Shown: positions 15,581 to 23,365 of the stretch, piece after piece
How positions within the stretch are numbered: the first letter of the stretch is position 1
How the letters are laid out: each line of letters starts with the position of its first letter
Translations under genes and position numbers: made by a program
Notes under the pieces: model-generated
The model's database searches: none
What the model saw: the letters and a program-made list of their open reading frames with translations, nothing else
Told to the model about the DNA's origin: nothing
From: Parapedobacter lycopersici_A
Lineage (GTDB): Bacteria > Bacteroidota > Bacteroidia > Sphingobacteriales > Sphingobacteriaceae
DNA length: 23,365 nt
Reading direction: 5' to 3'
Assembly (NCBI RefSeq): GCF_040395035.1
Contig: NZ_JBEBRB010000041.1
Coordinates: 1 to 23,365 of the forward strand

Positions 15581-17512
15581 ATGAAGTTATTTTTAGAAAA
15601 AAGAAGTGTCGTTATTGCGGTTTTCTTGGCTTTCCTTCCCGTCTATCTGTTATATACGCAGCCAGCATATGCGCAGCGTGATTCGTCAGAAAGGTTTGTT
15701 ACGTCGTTGAAAAATGCCGATTCCATATCCTTACAGGAAGTTGTCATTTCCGAAAACCGGCTACAGATACCTTTCACCCAGCAAAACCGCAATATCCAGG
15801 TGATTGACCGAAAGCAGATTGATGCCTTGCCCACCCGGTCTATCAATGAGCTACTCAGTCATATCGGCGGGGTTGACCTTCGGCAGCGCGGTCCTTTCGG
15901 TACACAGGCAGACGTAAGCGTTGATGGGGGAACATTTGAGCAGACGCTCATTCTGCTCAACGGCATTAAGGTGCTCGATGCCCAAACAGCACACAACGGA
16001 CTTAACCTTCCGATACCCACTGATGCCATTGAACGTATTGAAATTATCCGTGGGCCGGCTGCACGCATTTATGGCATCAACAGTCTCAACGGGGCGATCA
16101 ATATTGTCACCCGCAAACCGCAGCAGCCAGAATTATCCGCGCATGCCTACGCTGGCACCGGATTCCAGCGGGACACAGCCGGTAACGGCGCGCTTTTCAA
16201 CGGCAGGGGTGTGCAGCTTGGCGGAACCTATGCTACTGACCAGCAACAGCATTCTCTTTATGGTGGTCATGAGTCGGGTAACGGATACCGTTATAATACG
16301 GCGTTCCGTAATCACAAAGCCTATTACCAAGGCAATATCCGGACCAATGCCACCGACGCGCTGACCCTTATGGGCGGGTATGTATACAATAATTTTGGTG
16401 CCAATGGGTTTTACGCGGCGCCAGGTGACAGGGAATCGCAGGAGATCGTCCAGACAGCGTTAGCCGCGATTGGCTACCAAGCCCAGGTAACCGAGCGGTT
16501 TTCGTTGTCGCCACGCGTGAGCTACCGCTATGCTTATGATGATTATCGTTATTTTCGCAACGACCTGAGCCGTGCAAGAAGCCAGCACCATGGCCATGCC
16601 GTCAATACCGAAATTAACGGCACTTGGCACACCGCTGTCGGCGCTGTCGGCGTGGGCGCGGAAATGCGACGGGAAATAATCCGGAGTTCCAATATCGGCA
16701 ATCATGATCGGAACAATTACGGTTTATATGCCGAGTTCAAAACCGAGCGGATCCGCAACCTGCTGCTCAACGCCGGTGTCTATGCCAATTATAACTCCGA
16801 CTATGGATGGCAGGTGTTTCCCGGTATTGACCTGGGGTACCAACTCAGCCGGCAGTGGAAAATCGTCGCCCACACCGGTACCGGCCAGCGCATTCCATCC
16901 TTTACCGATCTTTATCTTGATCAGCGACCTGGTAATATCGGCAACCCCCTGTTACAATCCGAGCGCTCGTGGTATGCCGAGGGAGGCATTAAATACCGGC
17001 ATGAGCGGCTCACCGCGCAGGCGACTTACTTTTATCGGAACGTAAACGATTTTATTGATTGGGTACGTGAATCAGCTGCGGAGCCCTGGCAGCCCTATAA
17101 TTTTCAGCATAACCGCACACGCGGTGTTACGTTTTCCGGCAATTACCGGGTACTTCATGATGCGCGGGTAAACGTAATGGCCGGAGGTTCCTACACGTGG
17201 CTGTCACCGACATTTGATGGTAGTAATAATACGGGGGCGCTTTCCAAGTATGCCATCGAAAGCCTGCGTCATCAGGCAATCGCCAACCTGACTGTTGGGA
17301 TCAGTCACTTTTCGGCCACGTTAGCCGGCCGTTTCAACCAGCGGATCAGTTACCGGAGTTATTTCCTGGGCGATGTGCGGCTCGCATATCAGTTCAAGCC
17401 ACTGGGCATTTACCTGGATGCACAGAATTTGTTTGATATTACCTATATAGAAGCCGGAGCCGTCCCTATGCCCGGAAGATGGATGAGTTTAGGTGTGAAA
17501 TGGGCAATTTAA
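15581..17512 (+). CDS. TonB-dependent receptor, BtuB-like
   Basis: Outer-membrane active-transport receptor of 643 residues, energised by TonB-ExbBD. A signal peptide ends near A31 (QPAYA-QRD). A TonB-box-like LQEVVIS (51-57) is followed by the plug domain (about 68-185), with SINELLSHIGGVDLRQRG, VDGGTFEQTLILLNG and IERIEIIRGPAARIYG, and NGAINIVTR at its end. The rest is a 22-strand-type barrel ending in SLGVKWAI. It lacks the carboxypeptidase-like N-terminal domain of SusC proteins and has no SusD partner, so it resembles cobalamin/siderophore receptors more than glycan systems. No cobalamin riboswitch fits in the 62-bp leader. The divergent MocR regulator suggests a vitamin B6- or amine-related cue, but the ligand is unknown. 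Confidence 0.9.
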   Translation: MKLFLEKRSVVIAVFLAFLPVYLLYTQPAYAQRDSSERFVTSLKNADSISLQEVVISENRLQIPFTQQNRNIQVIDRKQIDALPTRSINELLSHIGGVDLRQRGPFGTQADVSVDGGTFEQTLILLNGIKVLDAQTAHNGLNLPIPTDAIERIEIIRGPAARIYGINSLNGAINIVTRKPQQPELSAHAYAGTGFQRDTAGNGALFNGRGVQLGGTYATDQQQHSLYGGHESGNGYRYNTAFRNHKAYYQGNIRTNATDALTLMGGYVYNNFGANGFYAAPGDRESQEIVQTALAAIGYQAQVTERFSLSPRVSYRYAYDDYRYFRNDLSRARSQHHGHAVNTEINGTWHTAVGAVGVGAEMRREIIRSSNIGNHDRNNYGLYAEFKTERIRNLLLNAGVYANYNSDYGWQVFPGIDLGYQLSRQWKIVAHTGTGQRIPSFTDLYLDQRPGNIGNPLLQSERSWYAEGGIKYRHERLTAQATYFYRNVNDFIDWVRESAAEPWQPYNFQHNRTRGVTFSGNYRVLHDARVNVMAGGSYTWLSPTFDGSNNTGALSKYAIESLRHQAIANLTVGISHFSATLAGRFNQRISYRSYFLGDVRLAYQFKPLGIYLDAQNLFDITYIEAGAVPMPGRWMSLGVKWAI

Positions 17513-17530
17513 TTCGCGCATTTTAAGGTT

Positions 17531-17573
17531 GAGTCAGCGGCACAACAACGTAGCTGTGCTGTACCGCTGACTC
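17531..17573. terminator. Hairpin between convergent receptor and aquaporin genes
   Basis: A 10-bp perfect stem (GAGTCAGCGG at 17531-17540 with CCGCTGACTC at 17564-17573), plus three inner pairs after one mismatch, lies midway between two convergent stop codons. T-tracts are weak on both strands, so it may act as a bidirectional or mRNA-protecting hairpin more than a classic terminator. Confidence 0.65.
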
Positions 17574-17579
17574 TGCATG

Positions 17580-18296
17580 TTATTCTTTCTTTTCCAGCAA
17601 CCGCCATACGACAGCCGCAACGATTCCGCCGACTATGGGGGCTACCATAAATAGCCACAGTTGGCTCAGCGCTTTTCCCCCGGCGAGTACGGCCGGACCG
17701 AAACTACGGGCCGGATTAACGGATGTTCCGGTAATTGGAATAGCCACCAGGTGGATCAGCGCCAGCGTAAAGCCGATGGCCAGTCCGGCCATGGTGCTGT
17801 TACCCCATTTTGAAGTAGTTCCGAAAATGACAAACAGGAATAAAAAGGTAAGCACGGCTTCCGTAAGAAAAGCAGCGCCGGTACCGTATTCATTCTGGTA
17901 ACCTGCTCCCCAGCCGTTTGCGCCGAATGCCCACTCCCCCGGGGTAAATCCGGCCAGCTGCCCACTGAGAATCTGTTGCAGTACAAATGCACCAAGTAAC
18001 GCGCCGATAAACTGGGCAACGATGTAAGCCACTGCGTCGCCGATCGAAATTTTGCCGCTTACCAGCATGGCAATCGTGATCGCCGGATTGATGTGGCACC
18101 CGGTTATGCCGCCAATGGCGTAGGCAAATACCACCACCGAAACGCCAAAAGCAAGTGCAATGCCCAGCAATCCCAATCCGGAAAGTCCCGCAAGGGTGTC
18201 TACCCCCGCCACCGCGGCGGCACCGCAACCGAATAGCACCAGACCAAAGGTGCCAACCAATTCGGCAACGAACTTAGTTGATGTTTTGATTTCCAT
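17580..18296 (-). CDS. aqpZ: Aquaporin Z, water channel
   Basis: Inner-membrane MIP-family channel of 238 residues with six transmembrane helices and two half-helices. The two NPA motifs are at 70-72 (GCHINPAITIAM) and 194-196 (TSVNPARSFGPAV). Selectivity-filter residues F50, H182, T191 and R197 are at the same spacings from the NPA motifs as in E. coli AqpZ, which indicates a water-selective channel and not a glycerol facilitator. Residue 67 before the first NPA is Cys where E. coli has Gly. The gene is single, with its own promoter upstream and a hairpin after the stop. Confidence 0.95.
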   Translation of the reverse strand: MEIKTSTKFVAELVGTFGLVLFGCGAAAVAGVDTLAGLSGLGLLGIALAFGVSVVVFAYAIGGITGCHINPAITIAMLVSGKISIGDAVAYIVAQFIGALLGAFVLQQILSGQLAGFTPGEWAFGANGWGAGYQNEYGTGAAFLTEAVLTFLFLFVIFGTTSKWGNSTMAGLAIGFTLALIHLVAIPITGTSVNPARSFGPAVLAGGKALSQLWLFMVAPIVGGIVAAVVWRLLEKKE

Positions 18297-18318
18297 AATT
18301 TTAGAAAAATTGGTTACC

Positions 18319-18349
18319 CAAACATAATGGTTTTTCCATTAATAATCAA
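18319..18349 (-). promoter_or_regulatory. aqpZ promoter with palindrome in the spacer
   Basis: On the minus strand TTG (18349-18347), a 20-base spacer and TATGTTTG (18326-18319) match the Bacteroidota -33/-7 promoter pattern. The start codon is 23 bp downstream. The inverted repeat TAATGG-N5-CCATTA (18325-18341) fills most of the spacer and touches the -7 box, a position suited to a repressor operator. Confidence 0.6.
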
Positions 18350-18350
18350 T

Positions 18351-18380
18351 AAAAAAAGCCGTGCTTCACAGCAGGGCTTT
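18351..18380 (-). terminator. Intrinsic terminator after the large TonB receptor gene
   Basis: On the minus strand AAAGCC-c-TGC pairs with GCA-c-GGCTTT around a 6-base loop (18380-18355) and is followed by a run of T (18357-18351). It lies about 140 bp past the receptor stop, just upstream of the aqpZ promoter, and insulates that promoter. Confidence 0.75.
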
Positions 18381-18517
18381 TACATTTAACCAAACCTAAC
18401 AAATGATAAACTATTATCAAAAATCTTTGTTTCTTAATACCCTGCAATAGTAGGACATTATTATTATCAAGATGTTAAGGAGGTTTTACGATATTATCTT
18501 TATGCTGAGGCGTTCCG

Positions 18518-21334
18518 TTAAAAATTAAAACTATAACCGATGCTGAAATTCCGTCCTGGGCGTCTCAGTTGATAAATTTGGTCACCGGCATTAAATGCTT
18601 CGTATAGACTTTGCCGTTCGGCATCGAGAATATTTTCAACTTTCAGATTGATGGCACTCTTTTTTGCCGGCCCGAGTTTCTTGGTAAAATTAAAATTAAG
18701 GCTATTAAAGGGCTGTGCATATACATCTGCATTTCTGGAGAAGCCGATAACCTCCAATGTTCTGCCCTGTACATTGTAGAACAGTCCGGCTTCCACACCG
18801 TTCTCGACGTTGTTATAATTCAAACCGGCATTGATTAGGTAAGGCGACTGCCCCTGCAACGGCCGGGTGTTCTTGATCTCCTCTCCCTCACGGGCAAAAA
18901 ACAACCGGGACTCATATTCATCCTTACCCATCTCTATAATCGAATTGACCACGGAAACATTCACGTTAAGGCTCAGATCGCTGAGCGACTCAGCGATAAA
19001 CCCGAAGTTTTTACGGGCTTCTACCTCAATTCCATAGACATTCGCATAGGGTGCATTTCTCGAAATGAAATTATTTGGTGCGGCATCTGAAGACACCTGA
19101 AACTCAATCGGATTCCGGAAGTATTTGTAAAACCCACTGACGGCAAACAGTTGGGATTCGTCACCAAACAGTTCATATCGAAGATCCACATTATCAATGT
19201 ATGTTGGCACCAGGTCCAGGTTTCCCAAGAACCGGGTATCGGTAAGGGGATCATAGATCTGCACAACGGAGAGTTCTTTGAACGACGGCCGGGCTGTCGT
19301 ACGGGAATATGATAATCGCAGGTTACTGCCGGATGTCAGACTATAAATCAGGTTGGCCGAAGGAAACAGGTCAAGCCTATTGAGTGTCTGTTCGTTATCG
19401 TACCGGTCACCGCTGACATTTTCACCCGTAAAGAACGTCGTATACTGTTCCGCACGGATTCCGACAATGGCACGGAGTCTTTCCCAGGGCTTGAATTCAC
19501 TGGAAACATAAAGCGCTCCGGTATGTTGCGTTGCGTCGTAGGTGTTGGTGGGCTGGAAGGTACTCCGGACATAAAAACCGGAATTAGTTTCAGGTGTCCA
19601 GATATTTTCCGGAAGCAGAATAGCATTCGGATCGCCATTTAAGCCTGAACTATTAAACGCCCTCGAATAAATGGAATAAAAATTAATGGAATAATCCCGT
19701 TGTTTATAGCTGTATAAACCGCCGAATTTTAACGAGGCATCCCGATTAAACAGTGACAGTTTTTTAGTAAAATCCACTTTTCCCACGGCATTTACTTCCT
19801 GTAAGTTCCGCCAGATACGGGTCGGCACACCGGCATCCGTCGAAATCCGGTAATTAGATCCCTCCCGGACAAAGGTGGTAGAGCGCACGTCCTTATCGTG
19901 AACCCGGGCCAGGGAAGGTGACACCTTCCATTCGGTCAAGAATGTAGCGTCTTCATTACTGTGCTTCCCGCTAAGCAGGATGTTGGATACGGACCGTTCA
20001 CTGTAATCCAGGTTATGTTTGAATACCTGGTTGACATTGGATATGCGATTTACCTGATCGTAGATTGCAGCCCGGGTTTCACCATTCTGAATATGCAATA
20101 GGTTCAGGGCATATTTGGACAGTGTAGTTTTGTAATTGAGACCAAGCAGGCCCGACAGCAACACATTTTGTCCGCCAAGGTCACCCAACATGGTGCGGTC
20201 CGGCCGGAGTTCCGCATCAGAATCCGTTTGAAGTGCCCGCCAATAGAGCCCATTTTCGAAGCCCTGATAAAAGGTTGTTGTATTTTTATAGTTTAATGCG
20301 GCAATCACCCCCAGCTTATTGGCACCTACGGCATACTGATTGCTGAAATCCACACCCAAACTCAAGTCAGGCATGCTGTTGCGGCGTGAAGCACCCATTA
20401 ATGGGTTAAATGAACGGGTGATACCGGGTAACGATGCATTGTTGGATCCTGTTGGACTGGGAATATTTAATGAAGGGTTAATGGGGATTGCCCGATCGCC
20501 GTTATCAAATCCCAAAAAATCGGTAGCACCGCCCTGATATCCCACATAGTTATTTTTAAAATGCATGTCCGGATTATAGCCGGCAGACAGTGAAACGCCC
20601 AATTGTTTTTGTGCAGGAATGTCCTTGGTGACAATATCCACAACACCGCCGGTAAAGTCGGCCGGGAGCTCCGCGGCGCCCGACTTAACTACCACGATAT
20701 TTTCGAGGATATTGGTCGGAAAAATATCCATTTGTACCGTGTTCTTATCTGGGTCCAAACCGGGTATATCCATACCATTCAAAATGGATTTACTATAGCG
20801 GTCGCCCAAACCACGCACATATACGTATTTCCCCTCCTGTACCGATACACCGGGCACAGAACGCACCGCAGAGGCAATTGTACTAGCCCCTGTACGTTGA
20901 ATGCTCTGGGAAGACAAGCCGTCCATTACTACACTTGCATTGCGTTGCATATTTAGCAACGATATTTCGGTGTTGCGGCGGGCGGACACGCTCACTACGA
21001 CTTCCGCGAGTTCGCCGGCCGATGGAGACAGCGCAATATCGATCTCGACAGCCCGGCCCGATTCAACCGTTACCTCACTGATTTCCTTTACATCATAGCC
21101 TACGGACGAAAACCGCAGCGTGTAGGTACCTGGGCCAAGCCCCAAGGTGTAATCCCCCTCAAAGTCCGTACTTGTAGCTCCGTTGCCACCGACCACCTGT
21201 ACACTTACACCCGCTAACGGCGAGCTGGAACTTTCCTCCAACACCGTTCCAGTTACACGGCCACCTTCCTGGGCAAACAGGAAAAATGGCATAGAAAACA
21301 GTGCACCGAGTAAAATATAAAAACCCCTATTCAT
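18518..21334 (-). CDS. TonB-dependent receptor with carboxypeptidase-like N-terminal domain
   Basis: Outer-membrane receptor of about 938 residues. A signal peptide (MNRGFYILLGALFSMPFFLFAQ) is followed by a carboxypeptidase-regulatory-like beta-sandwich (about 25-110: GRVTGTVLEESSSSPLAGVSV, then STDFEGDYTLGLGPGTYTL). A plug domain (about 125-250) contains ASTIASAVRSVPGVSVQEGKYVYVRGLGDRYSKSILNG split over two adjacent blocks, and ADFTGGVVDIVT. The barrel ends in GYSFNF with the terminal Phe typical of BamA substrates. The ATG at 21334 is chosen: an in-frame ATG at 21382 lies inside the terminator hairpin of the preceding gene. The upstream gene encodes a surface lipoprotein and no SusD is present. 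The ligand is unknown. Confidence 0.9.
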   Translation of the reverse strand: MNRGFYILLGALFSMPFFLFAQEGGRVTGTVLEESSSSPLAGVSVQVVGGNGATSTDFEGDYTLGLGPGTYTLRFSSVGYDVKEISEVTVESGRAVEIDIALSPSAGELAEVVVSVSARRNTEISLLNMQRNASVVMDGLSSQSIQRTGASTIASAVRSVPGVSVQEGKYVYVRGLGDRYSKSILNGMDIPGLDPDKNTVQMDIFPTNILENIVVVKSGAAELPADFTGGVVDIVTKDIPAQKQLGVSLSAGYNPDMHFKNNYVGYQGGATDFLGFDNGDRAIPINPSLNIPSPTGSNNASLPGITRSFNPLMGASRRNSMPDLSLGVDFSNQYAVGANKLGVIAALNYKNTTTFYQGFENGLYWRALQTDSDAELRPDRTMLGDLGGQNVLLSGLLGLNYKTTLSKYALNLLHIQNGETRAAIYDQVNRISNVNQVFKHNLDYSERSVSNILLSGKHSNEDATFLTEWKVSPSLARVHDKDVRSTTFVREGSNYRISTDAGVPTRIWRNLQEVNAVGKVDFTKKLSLFNRDASLKFGGLYSYKQRDYSINFYSIYSRAFNSSGLNGDPNAILLPENIWTPETNSGFYVRSTFQPTNTYDATQHTGALYVSSEFKPWERLRAIVGIRAEQYTTFFTGENVSGDRYDNEQTLNRLDLFPSANLIYSLTSGSNLRLSYSRTTARPSFKELSVVQIYDPLTDTRFLGNLDLVPTYIDNVDLRYELFGDESQLFAVSGFYKYFRNPIEFQVSSDAAPNNFISRNAPYANVYGIEVEARKNFGFIAESLSDLSLNVNVSVVNSIIEMGKDEYESRLFFAREGEEIKNTRPLQGQSPYLINAGLNYNNVENGVEAGLFYNVQGRTLEVIGFSRNADVYAQPFNSLNFNFTKKLGPAKKSAINLKVENILDAERQSLYEAFNAGDQIYQLRRPGRNFSIGYSFNF

Positions 21335-21370
21335 CACAGTTTTACCTATTAAGTTTGTTAGATTTGGTAT

Positions 21371-21410
21371 AAAAATGTCCATCTCCCGTTTGGTTTATGG
21401 AAGATGGACA
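21371..21410 (-). terminator. Intercistronic terminator-like hairpin between lipoprotein and receptor genes
   Basis: On the minus strand TGTCCATCT (21410-21402) pairs with AGATGGACA (21384-21376), the stem extends through further C-G/T-G pairs, and the second arm is followed by TTTTTAT. It lies 23 bp after the lipoprotein stop. No clear promoter is seen between it and the receptor start, so it may attenuate the transcript or stabilise the upstream message. Confidence 0.75.
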
Positions 21411-21432
21411 TGTATAAGTTTAGCTTATTAAA

Positions 21433-22704
21433 TTAAAACGCACCCTGCGATTTCGTGTACGTCCAGCCAAATACTGAAAGGTCTGCACCAACCATTCCTT
21501 CTTCTACGGCAGTTACGTTATCAACGAATGCCTCGTTGGATACTGGTGTTGTTATCGGGTTACCGCCACTGTCCAACGTTGTGAACAGGTCAGCAACTGT
21601 TTTTCCGGCAGGCACGGCAATTTCCCATGAATCAAAGATGATTTTGCCGCTGTTATAATTTGCTGCTGTTGCGTTATCAGCAATATTCACGCTCGATCCG
21701 GCTGCATTGATGTTGAACATGTAGATGTTTTCCAACGTACCCATCGCCCGGCTACGGAAATCAGCCAGTAACTTTCCATCAAAATTGCCAGCATCTACCG
21801 TAATGTTGCGTAACGTGAACGAATTTTCCATACTGCCTTCAGGGCCATCGATTTCGAAGGCGCTTCCCGATTCCTCGGTCTGAATTACAAACGCATTGGA
21901 AATAGTTCCTGAGTAAGCTTGGTCTATATCAATGCCGTCGTCCTGCTGACCGTAGATCAACAGGTTTTCCACGCTGACAGTACCGCCGAAAAATTCAACA
22001 CCGTCATCCAGATTTGAATAAATTTCAATGTTCTTGATGCTGGTAGCTGAACCCACGCCCCCTAAGGTTAAACCTTGGATTTCAGAGTCAGCTGCTAAAG
22101 CAACGCCACTGAAACGGATGGAAATATAGTCTAACTTGCTTCCACCTTCACCGGGAGCAAACTCGTCTACAGCGTCGGTACCGCCGTATGTTCCGTATGA
22201 CAGATTATCGGGAATACCTTCGATTAATGCTGTTCCGCTGGCCGCACTTACCGAGATTGGCGCATTACCTAAAATAATAACACCACCCCATTTTCCGGCA
22301 TCAGCAAGTTCCAGCGAGCTTTCTGTTTCGCCCGGCTTAATATCGTCATCAACAGAAGTGAAGATAATTGGTGCCTCAGCGGTGCCTTCGGCGAGCAGGC
22401 GCCCTCCTGGATCCACGATCAGCGCAGACGCCTGATCCAAATCGCCGGTTTCAGCTTTGATAAGCGTACCCGGTTCAATCGTCAACGTAATACCGTCATC
22501 AACTACCACTTTTCCGTCTAATACATAAATTTTATCCGCAGTCCAGGTTTCGTCTCCTTCAAGAATACCACTTTTGGTAATTACCTCTGCTTCGGGATCG
22601 GGACCGGGACCCGGCGTAACCGGATCGTCATCACTACAACCCGCAGCAAACCCCAGTGCAGCTACTGCCAGGAATGGTAAAAAAAGTTTTTTCATGACTT
22701 TCAT
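21433..22704 (-). CDS. Surface-exposed beta-helix lipoprotein
   Basis: Lipoprotein of about 423 residues. The N-terminus MKVMKKLFLPFLAVAALGFAAGC ends at lipobox Cys23, and the next residues S-D-D-D match the acidic export signal that directs Bacteroidota lipoproteins to the outer face of the outer membrane. A Pro-rich linker (PVTPGPGPDPE) follows, then a right-handed parallel beta-helix-like body from about residue 45: repeated G-T-x-I-x-A/V turns such as LTIEPGTLIKA, APIIFTSVDD, KWGGVIILGNAPIS, LDDGVEFFGG and QQDDGIDIDQA. No catalytic residues were recognised. An upstream ATG (22773) and a second one at 22695 are possible; 22704 gives a normal lipoprotein signal. It precedes the TonB receptor in the same direction, suggesting a ligand-capture partner (inference). 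Confidence 0.8.
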   Translation of the reverse strand: MKVMKKLFLPFLAVAALGFAAGCSDDDPVTPGPGPDPEAEVITKSGILEGDETWTADKIYVLDGKVVVDDGITLTIEPGTLIKAETGDLDQASALIVDPGGRLLAEGTAEAPIIFTSVDDDIKPGETESSLELADAGKWGGVIILGNAPISVSAASGTALIEGIPDNLSYGTYGGTDAVDEFAPGEGGSKLDYISIRFSGVALAADSEIQGLTLGGVGSATSIKNIEIYSNLDDGVEFFGGTVSVENLLIYGQQDDGIDIDQAYSGTISNAFVIQTEESGSAFEIDGPEGSMENSFTLRNITVDAGNFDGKLLADFRSRAMGTLENIYMFNINAAGSSVNIADNATAANYNSGKIIFDSWEIAVPAGKTVADLFTTLDSGGNPITTPVSNEAFVDNVTAVEEGMVGADLSVFGWTYTKSQGAF

Positions 22705-22947
22705 TTTTAATGGTTTGAATTCCGTTATTTTTCTTCCACAAAGAAATTTATTTAGTATAAAGCCAACGTTCATATAAAATCAAGTTTTAATGAATTTAAT
22801 GTTAGGTTAATGTAAATACCCTGAAAGGTATGGTGATCGTTGACCGGCCAAAATGGTACCCTTCGCCTTCCTTAATATCAATAAAGTTGCATTTGATCAA
22901 TGCTAATGTCATCGGAATGGTTTAACTTGCGGACCTATTAAGACCGA
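22705..22947. promoter_or_regulatory. Divergent intergenic region, lipoprotein and ABC ATPase genes
   Basis: This AT-rich 243-bp spacer has no gene. On the minus strand TTG, 18 bases and TACCTTTC (22830-22823) come within one base of the Bacteroidota promoter pattern, giving a leader of about 115 bases for the lipoprotein gene. No clear promoter was seen for the ABC gene. Confidence 0.3.
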
Positions 22948-23365
22948 ATGCATACGATTATGCTTGAATCAGCTACGGACACGGTGGTACGGCTCCAGGA
23001 ACTGACTTATCAATATACTTTGGGGGTATCTTTGCATTTTGCCGATCTGGAAATTCCGCGAGGACAGCATACACTGATATTGGGTGATTCCGGCAGTGGA
23101 AAAACAACCCTCCTGCACATATTAAGCGGTCTGCTCAAACCGACCAGTGGGCAGGTTACCATTGCTAATCAGGACATCTATCAACTTTCTACCAAACAGC
23201 TTGATCATTTCAGGGGACAGCGCATCGGCTTGATTTTTCAGGACGCCCACTTAGTCAAAAGCCTGACGGTAAAGGAAAACCTGCAGATTGCCCAGGGGTT
23301 CGCCGGTGCTCGTATAGACATCGGCCGGATCCGCGAAGTGCTGGATATACTTGATTTGTCCGATA
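22948..23365 (+). CDS. ABC transporter ATP-binding protein, LolD/MacB type, N-terminal part (3' end outside window)
   Basis: The first 139 codons of an ABC ATPase run off the right edge, so no stop is visible. The Walker A motif is GDSGSGKTT (about residues 46-54), followed by LLHILSGLLKPTSGQV as in LolD, MacB and FtsE-type ATPases. The Q-loop region is IGLIFQDAHLVKSLTVKENL. The LSGGQ signature, Walker B and H-loop lie outside the window. The ATG at 22948 is used; an in-frame ATG at 22960 is possible. Family members power release of lipoproteins or export of small molecules and peptides with a separate FtsX-like permease, which may be encoded further right. Confidence 0.88.
   Translation, partial: MHTIMLESATDTVVRLQELTYQYTLGVSLHFADLEIPRGQHTLILGDSGSGKTTLLHILSGLLKPTSGQVTIANQDIYQLSTKQLDHFRGQRIGLIFQDAHLVKSLTVKENLQIAQGFAGARIDIGRIREVLDILDLSD

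Noticed and set aside
18472..18528. Perfect AAGGAGGT at 18477-18484 and an 18-codon frame starting at 18472
   Set aside because: The SD-like sequence lies inside the short frame and is 18 bases from the next ATG, too far for initiation. The frame runs into the 3' end of the receptor gene on the other strand and shows no protein-like pattern.
1..23365. CRISPR array, tRNA/rRNA genes, prophage or defence cluster
   Set aside because: No regularly spaced repeats, no tRNA-like cloverleaf or rRNA sequence, and no integrase, nuclease-helicase or toxin-antitoxin proteins were recognised.

Overview
The window reads as a chromosomal segment of a Bacteroidota member, most likely of the Sphingobacteriaceae type (inference; base composition is near 50% GC). 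Support comes from a PorP/SprF protein next to a type IX secretion cargo with a type-B sorting domain, two TonB-dependent receptors, a lipoprotein with a C-S-D-D-D surface-export signal, TAnnTTTG-type -7 promoter boxes, and the near absence of strong Shine-Dalgarno sequences.

Layout. 1-2083 (+): 3' end of trpS, a deoxynucleoside kinase and kdsB, closely packed. 2102-6249 (-): a PorP/SprF protein followed by a ~1040-residue secreted beta-helix protein with six repeat modules and a type-B C-terminal domain. 6392-10187 (-): a fosmidomycin-resistance-type MFS exporter, an FKBP peptidyl-prolyl isomerase, an aldo/keto reductase and a secreted sugar-phosphate-isomerase-like protein, closed by a strong terminator. 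10271-12608 (-): a MurG-like glycosyltransferase and a GH1 beta-glucosidase whose genes overlap by 8 bp. 12609-13043: a spacer holding a 163-bp miniature inverted-repeat element with a TTA target duplication. 13071-14015 (+): a secreted zinc phospholipase C/P1-nuclease-fold enzyme. 14040-17512: a MocR-type regulator divergent from a BtuB-like TonB receptor. 17580-18296 (-): aquaporin Z with a good promoter. 18518-22704 (-): a surface beta-helix lipoprotein followed by a large TonB receptor. 22948-end (+): the start of a LolD/MacB-type ABC ATPase.

How the genes may work together. PorP/SprF probably serves secretion of the neighbouring type-B cargo. The beta-helix lipoprotein and its receptor look like an uptake pair in which a non-SusD lipoprotein takes the surface position. 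The MocR regulator probably controls the receptor across a 62-bp shared promoter region. The miniature element sits upstream of the glycosyltransferase/glucosidase pair and supplies half of a consensus promoter pointing at it.

No tRNA, rRNA, CRISPR array, prophage or defence locus was recognised. The least ordinary points are the miniature element with its hybrid promoter, the lipoprotein/receptor pair and the MocR/receptor pair. None is proven to be a new system.
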